Part shown: in pieces, positions 8,066 to 16,942 of the stretch
Layout: each line of letters starts with the position of its first letter
How positions within the stretch are numbered: the first letter of the stretch is position 1
Assembly (NCBI RefSeq): GCF_014189535.1
Contig: NZ_CP050308.1
Span: 3,151,001-3,215,000, forward strand
DNA length: 64,000 nucleotides
Direction of reading: 5' to 3'
DNA from: Rhizobium lusitanum
GTDB taxonomy: Bacteria > Pseudomonadota > Alphaproteobacteria > Rhizobiales > Rhizobiaceae
Notes under the pieces: model-generated
What the model was told of the DNA's origin: nothing
Databases searched by the model: none
Seen by the model: the letters and a program-made list of their open reading frames with translations, nothing else
Position numbers and translations under genes: made by a program

Positions 8066-9438
8066 GTGACGGTGATCAAAATCAAGGCAAGCACGAGATC
8101 ATCATCGTCAAGCGCCATGGCGGCCACGAGCATGAAGGTGGTCATGGTGGGGCCTGGAAGATCGCCTACGCCGACTTCATGACGGCGATGATGGCCTTCT
8201 TCCTTGTGATGTGGCTGGTGAATGCCGCAAACGAGGAGACCAAGGCCTCGGTCGCTTCCTATTTCAATCCGATCAAGCTTGCCGACGAAAAGCCGACCGA
8301 GAAGGGGCTGAAGAAGCCTGTCGATCAGGCTGACGGGAAAAAGAACGAGGCGAAATCGCAGAACGAGGAAACCAATCCGAACAACGGCAAGTCCGCCAAG
8401 ACCGGCGAGGATCAGACCTCGACCTCGGGCGACCAGACCAGCTATTCCGAAGCCGATTTCTTCGAAAATCCCTATTCGGTCCTGGCCGAGATCGCCCAAC
8501 AGGTCGGCCAGCAGGCCAATGTCAGCGCCAAGGGCGAGGGCGGCGCCGCTCAGTCGGGTCCAGCCACCGGCGCCGATGGCGGCCAGGCCTATCGCGATCC
8601 GTTCGATCCCGATTTCTGGACCAAGCAGGTGCAGGTTTCCAGCGCCTCGAAGAAGGCGAATGAAGCGCAGGCAGCCAAATCCGATCAGTCGACGAAGGGT
8701 GAAGTGGCCGCCCTCTCCAAGGCGACTGCGGCCGATTCCGGTCAACCGACCGACAAGCCTCAGACGCCGGAAGACCAGCCGACGTTGAGCGACCAGCGAC
8801 AGAGTGGGCAGGGTGCCGGTGAAACCAGCGCTTCGGCGACGCAAGGCAAGGATGCCGCGTCGGGTAAGGATGTCGCATCGATCAAGGACCAGCAGCAGAG
8901 CGCCAAAGAACTGCAGCAGGCGATCCAGGCTGAGATTGGCGGCGTCGCCGGCCAACTGGCCGAGGGCGTTCAGGTGGCCTCGGCCGAGGGCGGACTTCTC
9001 GTGACGATTTCCGATCAGTCCAACGATCCGATGTTCAACATCGGATCGGCCGTGCCGCGCCGGGAAATGGTGCTGGCGATGGCAAAGATCGGCAAGCTCC
9101 TGTCCGACCGCAAGGGCGTGATCCTGATCCGCGGCCATACCGATGGCCGCCCCTACATGGTCGGCGGCCACAACGACAATTGGCGCCTGTCGCTCGATCG
9201 CGCCCAAAGCGCTTATTACATGCTCACCAGTTCCGGGCTGGATGAGAAGCGGATCGAGCAGGTTTCCGGCTTCGCGGACCGCCGCCTGAAGCTGCCCAAC
9301 GATCCCTTCAACGACGCCAACCGCCGCATCGAGATTCTGATCGAGGACGCCAAGGACCAGTCAGGTGGCCAGGCCCCGACGACGCCGGGTGCCGGCAAGC
9401 CGGGCCAGGGCAAGCAAACCCAGGGCAAACAGGGATAG
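8062..9438 (+). CDS. motB: Flagellar motor stator protein MotB
   Basis: MotB anchors the stator to peptidoglycan and, with MotA (not in this window), forms the proton channel. The 458-residue protein has an N-terminal cytoplasmic tail rich in His and Gly and one membrane helix, DFMTAMMAFFLVMWLVN (38-54), with the proton-carrying Asp38. A long linker rich in Gln, Asp and Ser follows (about 75-300), then an OmpA-like peptidoglycan-binding domain with IRGHTDGRPY and NRRIEILIED. The C-terminal tail is Gly/Pro/Gln-rich. The linker is longer than in E. coli MotB (308 aa), as is usual in rhizobia. It overlaps the FliH-like gene by 4 bp and is followed 3 bp later by motC. Confidence 0.96.
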   Translation: MSDGDQNQGKHEIIIVKRHGGHEHEGGHGGAWKIAYADFMTAMMAFFLVMWLVNAANEETKASVASYFNPIKLADEKPTEKGLKKPVDQADGKKNEAKSQNEETNPNNGKSAKTGEDQTSTSGDQTSYSEADFFENPYSVLAEIAQQVGQQANVSAKGEGGAAQSGPATGADGGQAYRDPFDPDFWTKQVQVSSASKKANEAQAAKSDQSTKGEVAALSKATAADSGQPTDKPQTPEDQPTLSDQRQSGQGAGETSASATQGKDAASGKDVASIKDQQQSAKELQQAIQAEIGGVAGQLAEGVQVASAEGGLLVTISDQSNDPMFNIGSAVPRREMVLAMAKIGKLLSDRKGVILIRGHTDGRPYMVGGHNDNWRLSLDRAQSAYYMLTSSGLDEKRIEQVSGFADRRLKLPNDPFNDANRRIEILIEDAKDQSGGQAPTTPGAGKPGQGKQTQGKQG

Positions 9439-9441
9439 TTC

Positions 9442-10743
9442 ATGGCGCGCATTCAGCATCGTCATCGCCTCGCGCTCGCGTTCACCCTCGGCATGCTCAT
9501 GCCGGGGGGCTTCGCGCCGAGAACCAGGATGGCCTGCCGCCCTACAAGATATTGCGCTCGCTCGAATTCATCCAGGATTCCGTGGTGGCGGGCGATAGTT
9601 CGGCCGGTGAGATGCAGCGTTTCATGCTGTCGACCATCGACGAGCGCCTGCGCAACGCAGATAAGTCCGTGTTCGATGATAGCCGCAATGTCGATGCCGC
9701 GCTGATCTATGCGATGAGCGGCGGCAATCCGGATACGCTGGAATATCTGATGTCGCGCGACGTCAACGGCAATTTCGACAATCGTGTCGCCGATGTCCTC
9801 AGGAAATATCTGAACGGCAAGGGACTGCTCGTGGTCAACACACTTGCCGATATCGCCAGGGAATATCGCGACAAGAAGATCGGTCCCTATCTCTCGCTGG
9901 TCGCCGCCAATGTCATGTCTGCCAAGAATCCGAAGGAAGCCCTGAAGCTCTACGACTGGGCGCGTCTGACGTCGCCGGGCACCATTGTCGAGGAATCGGC
10001 GCTGCGCCGCTCCCTGGCGCTGAGCGCCGATGCCGGCATGGTGCCGCAGGGGCTTGGCTATGCGGCGCGCTACACGCGGCGCTTCCTGCACTCGCCCTAT
10101 GCCAGCCAATTCGCCGATCTCTTTGTCCAGCTCGTCGTCGATCATGATGCGGACGTCAAGCAGCAGGACATCATCGATATCCTGTCCTTCATGGATCCCC
10201 CCCCGGCAGCGGGAAGTCTATCTGCGCATGGCGCGCCGCGCCGCTATTGCCGGAAAGGCCGATCTTGCCGCACTGGCCTCCGGCCGCGCCCAGGCCATCG
10301 TCAATGACGGCAGCGATGCGTTCAGCGCGCTGGCGGGCTTTTACGGTGGCGTGGCCGGGGTATCGACGTCCGATATGGGAGCGGCGATCCGCAAGATGGA
10401 CCAGATGCCGGCTGGTGAATTGAACCAGCAGGACCGCGCTTTGCGTGAAGCAGCCAGGATGGTGGCGGACGAGATTCTGCGCGCGCCCGACCCGGCAAGC
10501 CTGAAGCAAGGCTCACCACTTACTCTGCCTAATCAAGAACATACTGAACACGATGCTGCTGTGACGAACCAACCCGGGGCCCAGTCCCCTGGCACGGCGG
10601 GTGTTGAGGCGGGAGCCGCGGTGAATGCGGCTCACACCCCGGACGAAGGAAGGCAGGAGGCCGATCCCTCGTTCAAAGCGTTCGTCACGACGAGCCGCTC
10701 GAAGCTTGATGCCATCGACGGCCTGTTGAAAGCAGGAAAGTAG
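9442..10743 (+). pseudogene. motC: Chemotaxis protein MotC, frame broken twice
   Basis: MotC is a periplasmic protein needed for rotation in rhizobia and works with MotB. The start MARIQHRHRLALAFTLGM gives a signal peptide, but the frame is lost at a run of six G (9504-9509). One more G would restore MPGG-LRAENQDGLPPYKILR. The coding then continues in the second frame to a run of eight C (10197-10204). One C fewer gives SFMDPPRQREVYLRMARRAA and continues to the stop at 10741-10743. The corrected protein has 433 residues, close to the length I recall for S. meliloti MotC (434). Coding quality is high on both sides of each break, so either the inactivation is very recent or the two runs were miscounted. 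It sits inside the motB-fliK operon. Confidence 0.85.
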
Positions 10744-10749
10744 TTAATC

Positions 10750-12396
10750 ATGCAGGACATCGGTATCTCCAGTGCCTCATCCGGGGCCGATCTCATTGCT
10801 GCCGCCAAAGGTGGACGTTCGGCGAAGCAGGATGACGGTGCCGGCAAGGGGTTCCAGGATGCGCTGACCAGCTCGCTCGGCAACGGAAGCAAGTCCAGCG
10901 CGAACGCCAACGGTGATGTGGGCGCCACCGGCGCCGATATCGAGACAGATATCAATGCGGATGGGGAGACGGTTTCGGTCCCGGCTCGGCCCCAGGCCCA
11001 AGCTGGTGGTCTCGCGACAATCACCTCTGCCATGGGTGATATCCTTGATGCCGGAGCCGGGATGATCGATCCGTCCGCAGCGAACCTCGCCGATCCCGCA
11101 ACATTGACCAAGGGCGCCAAGCCGCCGGTTGGCTCCAAGTTTCCGCAGGAGACAGGTGCGGCAAATCTCTCGAAGTCGCTGATGGATCTTCAACAGGCAG
11201 TTCCGAGCGATGCCACGGCTGCCGACACGACCACGACGATCGGCGAAGCGGATACGCCTCAGACCCAGATCCAAATTCAGCCTCAGGCCCCAGATCAACT
11301 CGGTGATATCGCCCAGCAATTGGCGAATGTGATCGTCGGCGATCAGCCGGTACGGAGTGACGGCGACGGCAAGACGACGCCCGTCAAGGCCGGCAAAACT
11401 CCGCCGGTTACGGATGATGGTAAGTCATTGCCGACGCAGAGTGCTCAAGCGAGCAGTGCTGTATCGGACGTGTTGTCGCTTTTGAATGCGCCGCAGACGG
11501 CGGTCGCGCCGCAGAGCGCGGCGGCTGTCTTCACCGATACCGGCGTGAAAACGCAAGTGACGCCGGATCAATCTTTGTCGAAGATCGCCAACGTTGCCAC
11601 GAAGGATGCGTCGGTGGACGCGGAGGATGCCATGCCGGCCCTTCCGCGCGCCAGCGACGACACGGCGGCGGCACAGACCTTCCGACTGGTGCGTGCCGAT
11701 GGGCGTGGCGGCTCGCTCGACATGTCGGTGAGCAAGGGCAGCGATGATACGGCACAGGCCGACATCACGGTATCCGGCGGCGGCGGCAATGCGCAGACCG
11801 TTACGGTACTCGATTCCCGCCGATATCTTGGTCTTGCGGCCAATTCCAATTCGGCGCTCGTTACCTCCGTCCTTAGCGGAAACAAGGATTGGTCAGGGGC
11901 GATGCAGCCAGGTTCGGCGCTCGCCAATGCGGCGAGCTTGTCGAGCACCGGCAAGGTTGTCAACACACTGAAGATTCAGCTGAATCCCAACAATCTTGGC
12001 CAAGTCACCGCGACCATGCGGCTTTCGGGCGATCAGTTGAGCGTCGATCTGAAGGTGCAGACCGGCGAGGCCTATCGGCAACTCCACGCCGATCAGAGCC
12101 ACATGGTCGATGCTTTGCGCGCCCAAGGCTATCAGGTGGACAGCATCACTGTCAGCATGGCCGCGAGCAGCGACCAGTCGTCGGATGGCAGCAGGCAATC
12201 CGGCTCCCAGGGGCAGCCCCAACAGCAGTCCCTGATGAATCAGGGGCAGGGTGGAGACGCACGGCCGAAGGGACAGAATTACTCGGGGCAGCAGGCAAAT
12301 GGCAATGACGGCAATCGCAGCTCGGGTGAACGTAGCGTGGAAGACGGTACTGCTGGCTACGCTCAGCGTCTGCGCTCTGGCGACGTCTACCTTTGA
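10750..12396 (+). CDS. fliK: Flagellar hook-length control protein FliK (MotD)
   Basis: This 548-residue protein measures hook length and switches the export apparatus to filament substrates. The long N-terminal half is low-complexity, rich in Ala, Asp, Thr and Gln, as in other rulers. The conserved C-terminal domain lies at about 395-465 (LKIQLNPNNLGQVTATMRLS ... VDALRAQGYQVDSITVSM). A Gln/Gly/Ser-rich tail follows. In S. meliloti the equivalent gene was first called motD. It starts 6 bp after the motC stop, and its last 98 bp overlap the start of the lytic transglycosylase gene in another frame. Confidence 0.92.
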   Translation: MQDIGISSASSGADLIAAAKGGRSAKQDDGAGKGFQDALTSSLGNGSKSSANANGDVGATGADIETDINADGETVSVPARPQAQAGGLATITSAMGDILDAGAGMIDPSAANLADPATLTKGAKPPVGSKFPQETGAANLSKSLMDLQQAVPSDATAADTTTTIGEADTPQTQIQIQPQAPDQLGDIAQQLANVIVGDQPVRSDGDGKTTPVKAGKTPPVTDDGKSLPTQSAQASSAVSDVLSLLNAPQTAVAPQSAAAVFTDTGVKTQVTPDQSLSKIANVATKDASVDAEDAMPALPRASDDTAAAQTFRLVRADGRGGSLDMSVSKGSDDTAQADITVSGGGGNAQTVTVLDSRRYLGLAANSNSALVTSVLSGNKDWSGAMQPGSALANAASLSSTGKVVNTLKIQLNPNNLGQVTATMRLSGDQLSVDLKVQTGEAYRQLHADQSHMVDALRAQGYQVDSITVSMAASSDQSSDGSRQSGSQGQPQQQSLMNQGQGGDARPKGQNYSGQQANGNDGNRSSGERSVEDGTAGYAQRLRSGDVYL

Positions 12397-12931
12397 TGTC
12401 CTTGCGTCTGGGAGTGTGGCATCCCCAGACAACGGCGCGGCCGGCCTCTGCGAACGCGAGATCCAGTCGGCGGCGGCAAAGTATGGGATACCGGAAGGGA
12501 TCCTCTATTCGGTCGGCCTGACGGAGACGGGGCGCAAGGGATCACTCTATCCTTACGCACTCAACATTGAAGGCAAGCCATATTTCCCGGCGTCTCAAAA
12601 TGCTGCCTTGCTGACCTTCGCGGCGGCAAAACAGAACGGCGCAAAGCTGATCGACATCGGCTGCATGCAGATCAATCAGTATTTTCATGGAGAGAATTTC
12701 ACGTCCGTCGCCGCCATGTTCGATCCGCATAGCAATGTCGAATACGCCGCGAAGTTCCTCCGCGACCTTCACGACCGGCATGAGACCTGGACGATGGCGG
12801 TAGCACGATACCATGCCGGGCCGAATAACAACCCTGCCCAGAAGGTCTATGTTTGCCGCGTCATCGCCAATCTGGTGGCCACCGGTTACGGAAAATGGAC
12901 ACCCAACGCAGCAAACTTTTGTCACGATTGA
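12299..12931 (+). CDS. Lytic transglycosylase, probably flagellum-specific
   Basis: This SLT-type peptidoglycan lytic transglycosylase has 210 residues from the start MAMTAIAARVNV. A signal peptide precedes the mature part (VLLATLSVCALATS). The catalytic glutamate is in SVGLTETGRKGS. GCMQINQYFH and VARYHAGPNNNP are the other family motifs. The start is uncertain: 12251, 12299, 12305 and a GTG at 12326 are in frame, and all place the start inside fliK. The nearby rod-binding protein at 23128 has no muramidase domain, so this enzyme may open the cell wall for rod assembly, the job of the C-terminal half of FlgJ in enterics. That role is inferred from position. Confidence 0.85.
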   Translation: MAMTAIAARVNVAWKTVLLATLSVCALATSTFDVLASGSVASPDNGAAGLCEREIQSAAAKYGIPEGILYSVGLTETGRKGSLYPYALNIEGKPYFPASQNAALLTFAAAKQNGAKLIDIGCMQINQYFHGENFTSVAAMFDPHSNVEYAAKFLRDLHDRHETWTMAVARYHAGPNNNPAQKVYVCRVIANLVATGYGKWTPNAANFCHD

Positions 12932-12946
12932 GCAACCTATAGATTG

Positions 12947-13005
12947 CATCCGGCCATACTGTCGCCGCAGCTATCCGCCTTCCCATGGTTGACAGCGGCC
13001 GGATG
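12947..13005 (+). other. Long imperfect inverted repeat after the mot operon
   Basis: CATCCGGCC (12947-12955) pairs with GGCCGGATG (12997-13005), and inside it CTGTC pairs with GACAG. It lies 16 bp after the transglycosylase stop. No T run follows, so it could be a factor-dependent terminator or a 3' stabiliser. Downstream, 13006-13210 is AT-rich and presumably carries the rem promoter; I recognise no specific box there. Confidence 0.4.
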
Positions 13006-13210
13006 AGATGAATAGCGTATATTCATAATGTACTAACTAACAAATTTTTTTAGGTGTTAAATCGAAATTACCCACTACATCTAGTGCAAATCGCGCCCTA
13101 AATCTTAATCAATTATTAATTCCCGTCACTCATTTCCGACAGTTGTTCGTGATTCGCCCGATTCGTACCCATAGGTCATCGAAACACCACACTGATTCGG
13201 AGGCGGACGA

Positions 13211-13882
13211 ATGATCGTAGTGGTTGATGAGCGCGAGCTCGTTAAGGACGGCTATACTTCTTTATTTGGGCGGGAAGGAATCCCGTCGACGGGGTTTGAT
13301 CCCCGGGAATTTGGCGAATGGGTTGTGACGGCCGCGGATGGCGATATTGCCGCGGTCGAAGCGTTCCTGATCGGGCAAGGCCAGCACGTACACGACTTGC
13401 CTCGGGCAATCCGTGACCGTTCGGCCGCGCCGGTCATCGCTGTCAGCGATCAACCCTCGCTTGAATCGACGCTGGCACTTTTTGACTGCGGCGTCGACGA
13501 TGTCGTGCGCAAGCCGGTGCATCCAAGAGAGATCCTGGCCCGTGCGGCTGCGATCCGTCGCCGGCTGAAGGCAATCTCCAACTACACCGATGTCGGTCCT
13601 ATCAGGGTCTTCTCGGATGGCCGCGACCCGGAGGTCAATGGCGAGGTCTTCGCATTGCCGCGGCGCGAGCGGCGCATCCTGGAATATCTGATTTCCAACC
13701 GTGGTCGGCGCGTGACCAAGACGCAGATCTTCAATGCGATCTACGGCATCTTCGACGAAGAGGTCGAAGAGAACGTCGTCGAAAGCCACATCTCCAAGCT
13801 GCGCAAGAAGCTGCGCAAGAGGCTCGGTTTCGATCCGGTCGATTCCAAGCGCTTCCTCGGCTACTGCATCGATTGGACTTGA
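13211..13882 (+). CDS. rem: Flagellar transcription activator Rem, OmpR-like orphan regulator
   Basis: The 223-residue protein has a receiver-like N-terminal domain (1-115) and an OmpR-type winged-helix DNA-binding domain (about 125-223: [20 protein letters not shown] ... [15 protein letters not shown]). In S. meliloti Rem links the VisNR master regulators to late flagellar and chemotaxis genes. The acidic pocket is reduced (VVVDER). The segment [11 protein letters not shown] aligns with the usual D-x-x-x-x-D phosphorylation stretch, but Glu50 replaces the phospho-acceptor Asp; the Lys of RKPV is kept. No kinase gene is adjacent. The start at 13211 has a strong SD (CGGAGGCGG). A terminator follows at 13930. 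Confidence 0.93.
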   Translation: MIVVVDERELVKDGYTSLFGREGIPSTGFDPREFGEWVVTAADGDIAAVEAFLIGQGQHVHDLPRAIRDRSAAPVIAVSDQPSLESTLALFDCGVDDVVRKPVHPREILARAAAIRRRLKAISNYTDVGPIRVFSDGRDPEVNGEVFALPRRERRILEYLISNRGRRVTKTQIFNAIYGIFDEEVEENVVESHISKLRKKLRKRLGFDPVDSKRFLGYCIDWT

Positions 13883-13929
13883 TGCGTCCACCGAGACTTG
13901 GCGCGATGGCGCCTTGAAACGAATTAACG

Positions 13930-13961
13930 AGCCCGAGGATCTCCCGATTCTCGGGCTTTTT
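13930..13961 (+). terminator. Rho-independent terminator of rem
   Basis: AGCCCGAG (13930-13937) pairs with CTCGGGCT (13950-13957), followed by TTTTT. It isolates rem from flgE. The remaining 13962-14164 upstream of flgE holds no gene; it probably contains the hook-operon promoter, but I cannot name the box. Confidence 0.88.
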
Positions 13962-14164
13962 CACGCCCTCGAGCTTCGCTCATAACGCGTCCGCCAGAAT
14001 GTGCGTTAATGCTTACCATTGCCGCACTCTTCAAGCATTCCGGCGACGCGTACGGCGAAATTTTAGACGCTGTTTCACGACGATTGGCTTTTCCTCTTTT
14101 CAGACAGCTTCACGCAAGGCCCGGTCCCTACTCTCAGCCCTATAAGGAATAACGAGGATTCCAG

Positions 14165-15439
14165 ATGAGCATTTTCGGCAGCATGAAAACCGCGATCTCA
14201 GGGATGAATGCCCAGGCGAACCGTCTGGGGACCGTTTCTGACAATATCGCCAACTCCAGCACGACTGGCTACAAGCAAGCGTCGACGAGCTTCTCGTCCC
14301 TCGTGCTGCCGTCTTCCAGCGGTAACTACAATTCCGGTGGCGTCGAGACGACGGTTCGCTATGCGATCTCGCAGCAGGGCAACGTCACCGCCACCACGTC
14401 CAGCACCGACCTCGCAATTCAGGGCAACGGCTTCTTCGTCGTTCAGAGCTCGTCCGGACAAACGTTTCTGACCCGTGCCGGCGACTTCTCCGCCGACTCT
14501 TCAGGCAACCTCGTCAATGCCGCCGGCTTCACGCTGATGGGCTATTCCAGCGCTTCCGGCGCCCCTTCGGTGGTCGTCAACGGCTTTGAGGGCATGGTGC
14601 CGGTCAATGTCACACCGAGCGGCACGAACACCGTCGCGACGTCGGCTGGTAGCATGTCTGGTAACCTCAACTCCAATGCCACTGCCGTGACAAGCAGCAG
14701 CACCGGGTTCCTGCCTTCGGATAATCAGTCGCCGGTGACCACCGACACCAGCAAGAGCTCGATTACCGGCTACGACAACCAGGGCAATAAGGTTGTCTTC
14801 GACGTCTACTACACCAAAACCTCGGACGATAACTGGGAAGTCGCGGTCTACAATCATGCAGACGCTGCATCGGGCGATACGCCGTTCCCCTATGGTGGCG
14901 ACGGTCTGCTCGGCAGCACGACCCTGACTTTCGATCAGAAGGGCGCCATGACGTCCACCGGAGCGCTCGACGTCCCGTTTGGATCCGATACGCCGCAACA
15001 GAGCATTGCGATGGATTTCTCGGGCTTCAGCCAGGTCGCGACCGACTTTACCGCCACGGGCAAGATGAATGGCCAGGCACCGAACCCGGTGACCAACGTG
15101 ACGATCGCCAAGGATGGCACGGTCAGCGCGATCTACAAGGACGGCTCCAACAAGGAACTCTATCGCGTTCCGCTGGCCACGGTGGCAAGCCCCGACAGCC
15201 TGACGCTGGAAAGCGGCAACGTCTACTCGGCCAATGGCGAGTCTGGCGTGACGGTCACTGGTTGGCCGCAGAGCGGAGGCTTGGGCTACATTCAGTCCGG
15301 CGCGCTGGAAGAATCCAACGTCGACCTCGCCACCGAGCTGACGAACATGATCACTGCGCAGAAGAGCTACACCGCAAATTCCAAGGTGTTCCAGGCCGGT
15401 TCCGACCTTCTGGACGTTCTCGTCAACCTGCAGCGTTAA
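14165..15439 (+). CDS. flgE: Flagellar hook protein FlgE
   Basis: This 424-residue hook subunit is exported through the type III apparatus and polymerises into the universal joint. The N-terminal rod/hook signature is visible as MSIFGSMKTAISGMNAQANR with NIANSSTTGYK. The middle carries the FlgE D1/D2 regions (GYDNQGNKVVFDVYYTK). The C-terminus has the FlgE/FlgG helix (ATELTNMITAQKSYTANSKV, ending DVLVNLQR). The SD AACGAGG precedes the start. It heads a compact run with flgK, flgL, flaF, flbT, flgD and fliQ. Confidence 0.97.
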   Translation: MSIFGSMKTAISGMNAQANRLGTVSDNIANSSTTGYKQASTSFSSLVLPSSSGNYNSGGVETTVRYAISQQGNVTATTSSTDLAIQGNGFFVVQSSSGQTFLTRAGDFSADSSGNLVNAAGFTLMGYSSASGAPSVVVNGFEGMVPVNVTPSGTNTVATSAGSMSGNLNSNATAVTSSSTGFLPSDNQSPVTTDTSKSSITGYDNQGNKVVFDVYYTKTSDDNWEVAVYNHADAASGDTPFPYGGDGLLGSTTLTFDQKGAMTSTGALDVPFGSDTPQQSIAMDFSGFSQVATDFTATGKMNGQAPNPVTNVTIAKDGTVSAIYKDGSNKELYRVPLATVASPDSLTLESGNVYSANGESGVTVTGWPQSGGLGYIQSGALEESNVDLATELTNMITAQKSYTANSKVFQAGSDLLDVLVNLQR

Positions 15440-15463
15440 ACACGATAGGGTACCGGGTCAGTC

Positions 15464-16939
15464 ATGTCGCTCACTACAGCTCTCAACAACGCGCAAGCGA
15501 TATTCAACAATAGCGGCACGCAAAGCAGTGTCGTGTCGAACAATATCGCCAATGCCGGGAATACGGATTATTCCCGTCGCCAGGCGATGCTGACGACCGA
15601 CATGTCTGGCGCGCAGGTCGTGACGATCGCCCGCGCCAACGAGCCGGCCCTGCAGAAGGCGTTCCTCTCCAGCACGTCGGGCGACGCGGCACAGCAAAGT
15701 CTCCTGAAGGCCTATACCAGCCTCCAGTCGGCAACGCTCGGCGGCAACGACAACGAGGTTGCGCCGGCGACCTACCTGTCCAATTTGCAGACGGCGATGC
15801 AGACCTATGCGAGTTCGCCATCCAGCACGACGGCGGCGCAATCCGCCGTCAATGCGGCACAGAGCCTCGCGACCTCGCTGAACGATGCCACCACGGCGGT
15901 TCAGAGCGTCCGCGCCGGCGCGGACAAGCAGATTGCGTCGGATGTCGACACGCTGAACAGTCTGCTGAAACAGTTCCAGACGGCGAATGACGCTGTCACG
16001 AGCGCGACCGCGACGCCCAGTTCCACATCCACGGCGCTTCCCGATGCTCTCGACCAGCGCGATTCGATCCTGAAGCAGATTTCGCAGATCGTCGGCGTCA
16101 CGACGGTGACCCGAGACAACAACGACATGGCGCTTTACACCGCCGGCGGTGCGACGTTGTTCGAGACGATCCCGCGCTCGGTGACCTTCACCCCGACGAC
16201 GTCCTATACGGCCGGCACAACCGGCAACAACGTCTATATAGACGGTGTGGCGCTGTCGGCGGGGCAGGGTGCGAGCACAACGGCGCAGGGCAGCCTCCAG
16301 GCGGGATTGCAGATTCGCGACGACGTCGCTACGACCTACCAGAAGCAGCTCGATGAAATCGCGCGCGGCCTGGTGACGACGTTTGCGGAGACCAACCAGA
16401 CCGACTCCACCAAGGCGCCGGGCTTGTTTACCTGGAGCGACGGCACCGTTCCGGACACTGCTGCCGTCGTTACCGGCATGGCCGGTTCGATTGCGGTCAA
16501 TCCGGCTCTGCTGACCACCGCGACACAGACCGGCGACCCGTCGCTCCTGCGCGATGGGGGCATCAACGGTGCCGACTATGTGGTCAATGCCACGGGCGGC
16601 AGCGGTTATTCCGATCTGCTTGACAGCTACATCACCGGCATGAGTGCAAAGATGGATTTCGATCCGACCGCCGGTTCCGACACCAGCGCCAGCCTCATGG
16701 ATTATGCGTCTTCTTCCATCGGCTGGCTTGAAGGCCAACGCAGCACGGCAACGACAGCGGCGGAAAACACCTCGGCGGCGCTTTCGCGCTCCTCGACCGC
16801 CTACTCGAACGAGACTGGCGTCAACCTCGACGAGGAGCTGACGCTGATGATGGATATCGAGCAGTCCTACAAGGCGGGAACAAAAATATTGAATGCCGTC
16901 AACGAGATGCTTCAATCGGTACTGGATATTGCGAGCTAA
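15464..16939 (+). CDS. flgK: Hook-filament junction protein FlgK (HAP1)
   Basis: This 491-residue protein forms the junction between hook and filament together with FlgL. The N-terminus MSLTTALNNAQAIFNNSG with NNIANAGNTDYSRR is the family signature. The C-terminus (VNLDEELTLMMDIEQSYKAG) is the matching polymerisation helix. It starts 24 bp after flgE, and flgL starts 3 bp after its stop, so all three are very likely co-transcribed. Nothing is missing relative to the family. Confidence 0.96.
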   Translation: MSLTTALNNAQAIFNNSGTQSSVVSNNIANAGNTDYSRRQAMLTTDMSGAQVVTIARANEPALQKAFLSSTSGDAAQQSLLKAYTSLQSATLGGNDNEVAPATYLSNLQTAMQTYASSPSSTTAAQSAVNAAQSLATSLNDATTAVQSVRAGADKQIASDVDTLNSLLKQFQTANDAVTSATATPSSTSTALPDALDQRDSILKQISQIVGVTTVTRDNNDMALYTAGGATLFETIPRSVTFTPTTSYTAGTTGNNVYIDGVALSAGQGASTTAQGSLQAGLQIRDDVATTYQKQLDEIARGLVTTFAETNQTDSTKAPGLFTWSDGTVPDTAAVVTGMAGSIAVNPALLTTATQTGDPSLLRDGGINGADYVVNATGGSGYSDLLDSYITGMSAKMDFDPTAGSDTSASLMDYASSSIGWLEGQRSTATTAAENTSAALSRSSTAYSNETGVNLDEELTLMMDIEQSYKAGTKILNAVNEMLQSVLDIAS

Positions 16940-16942
16940 GCC

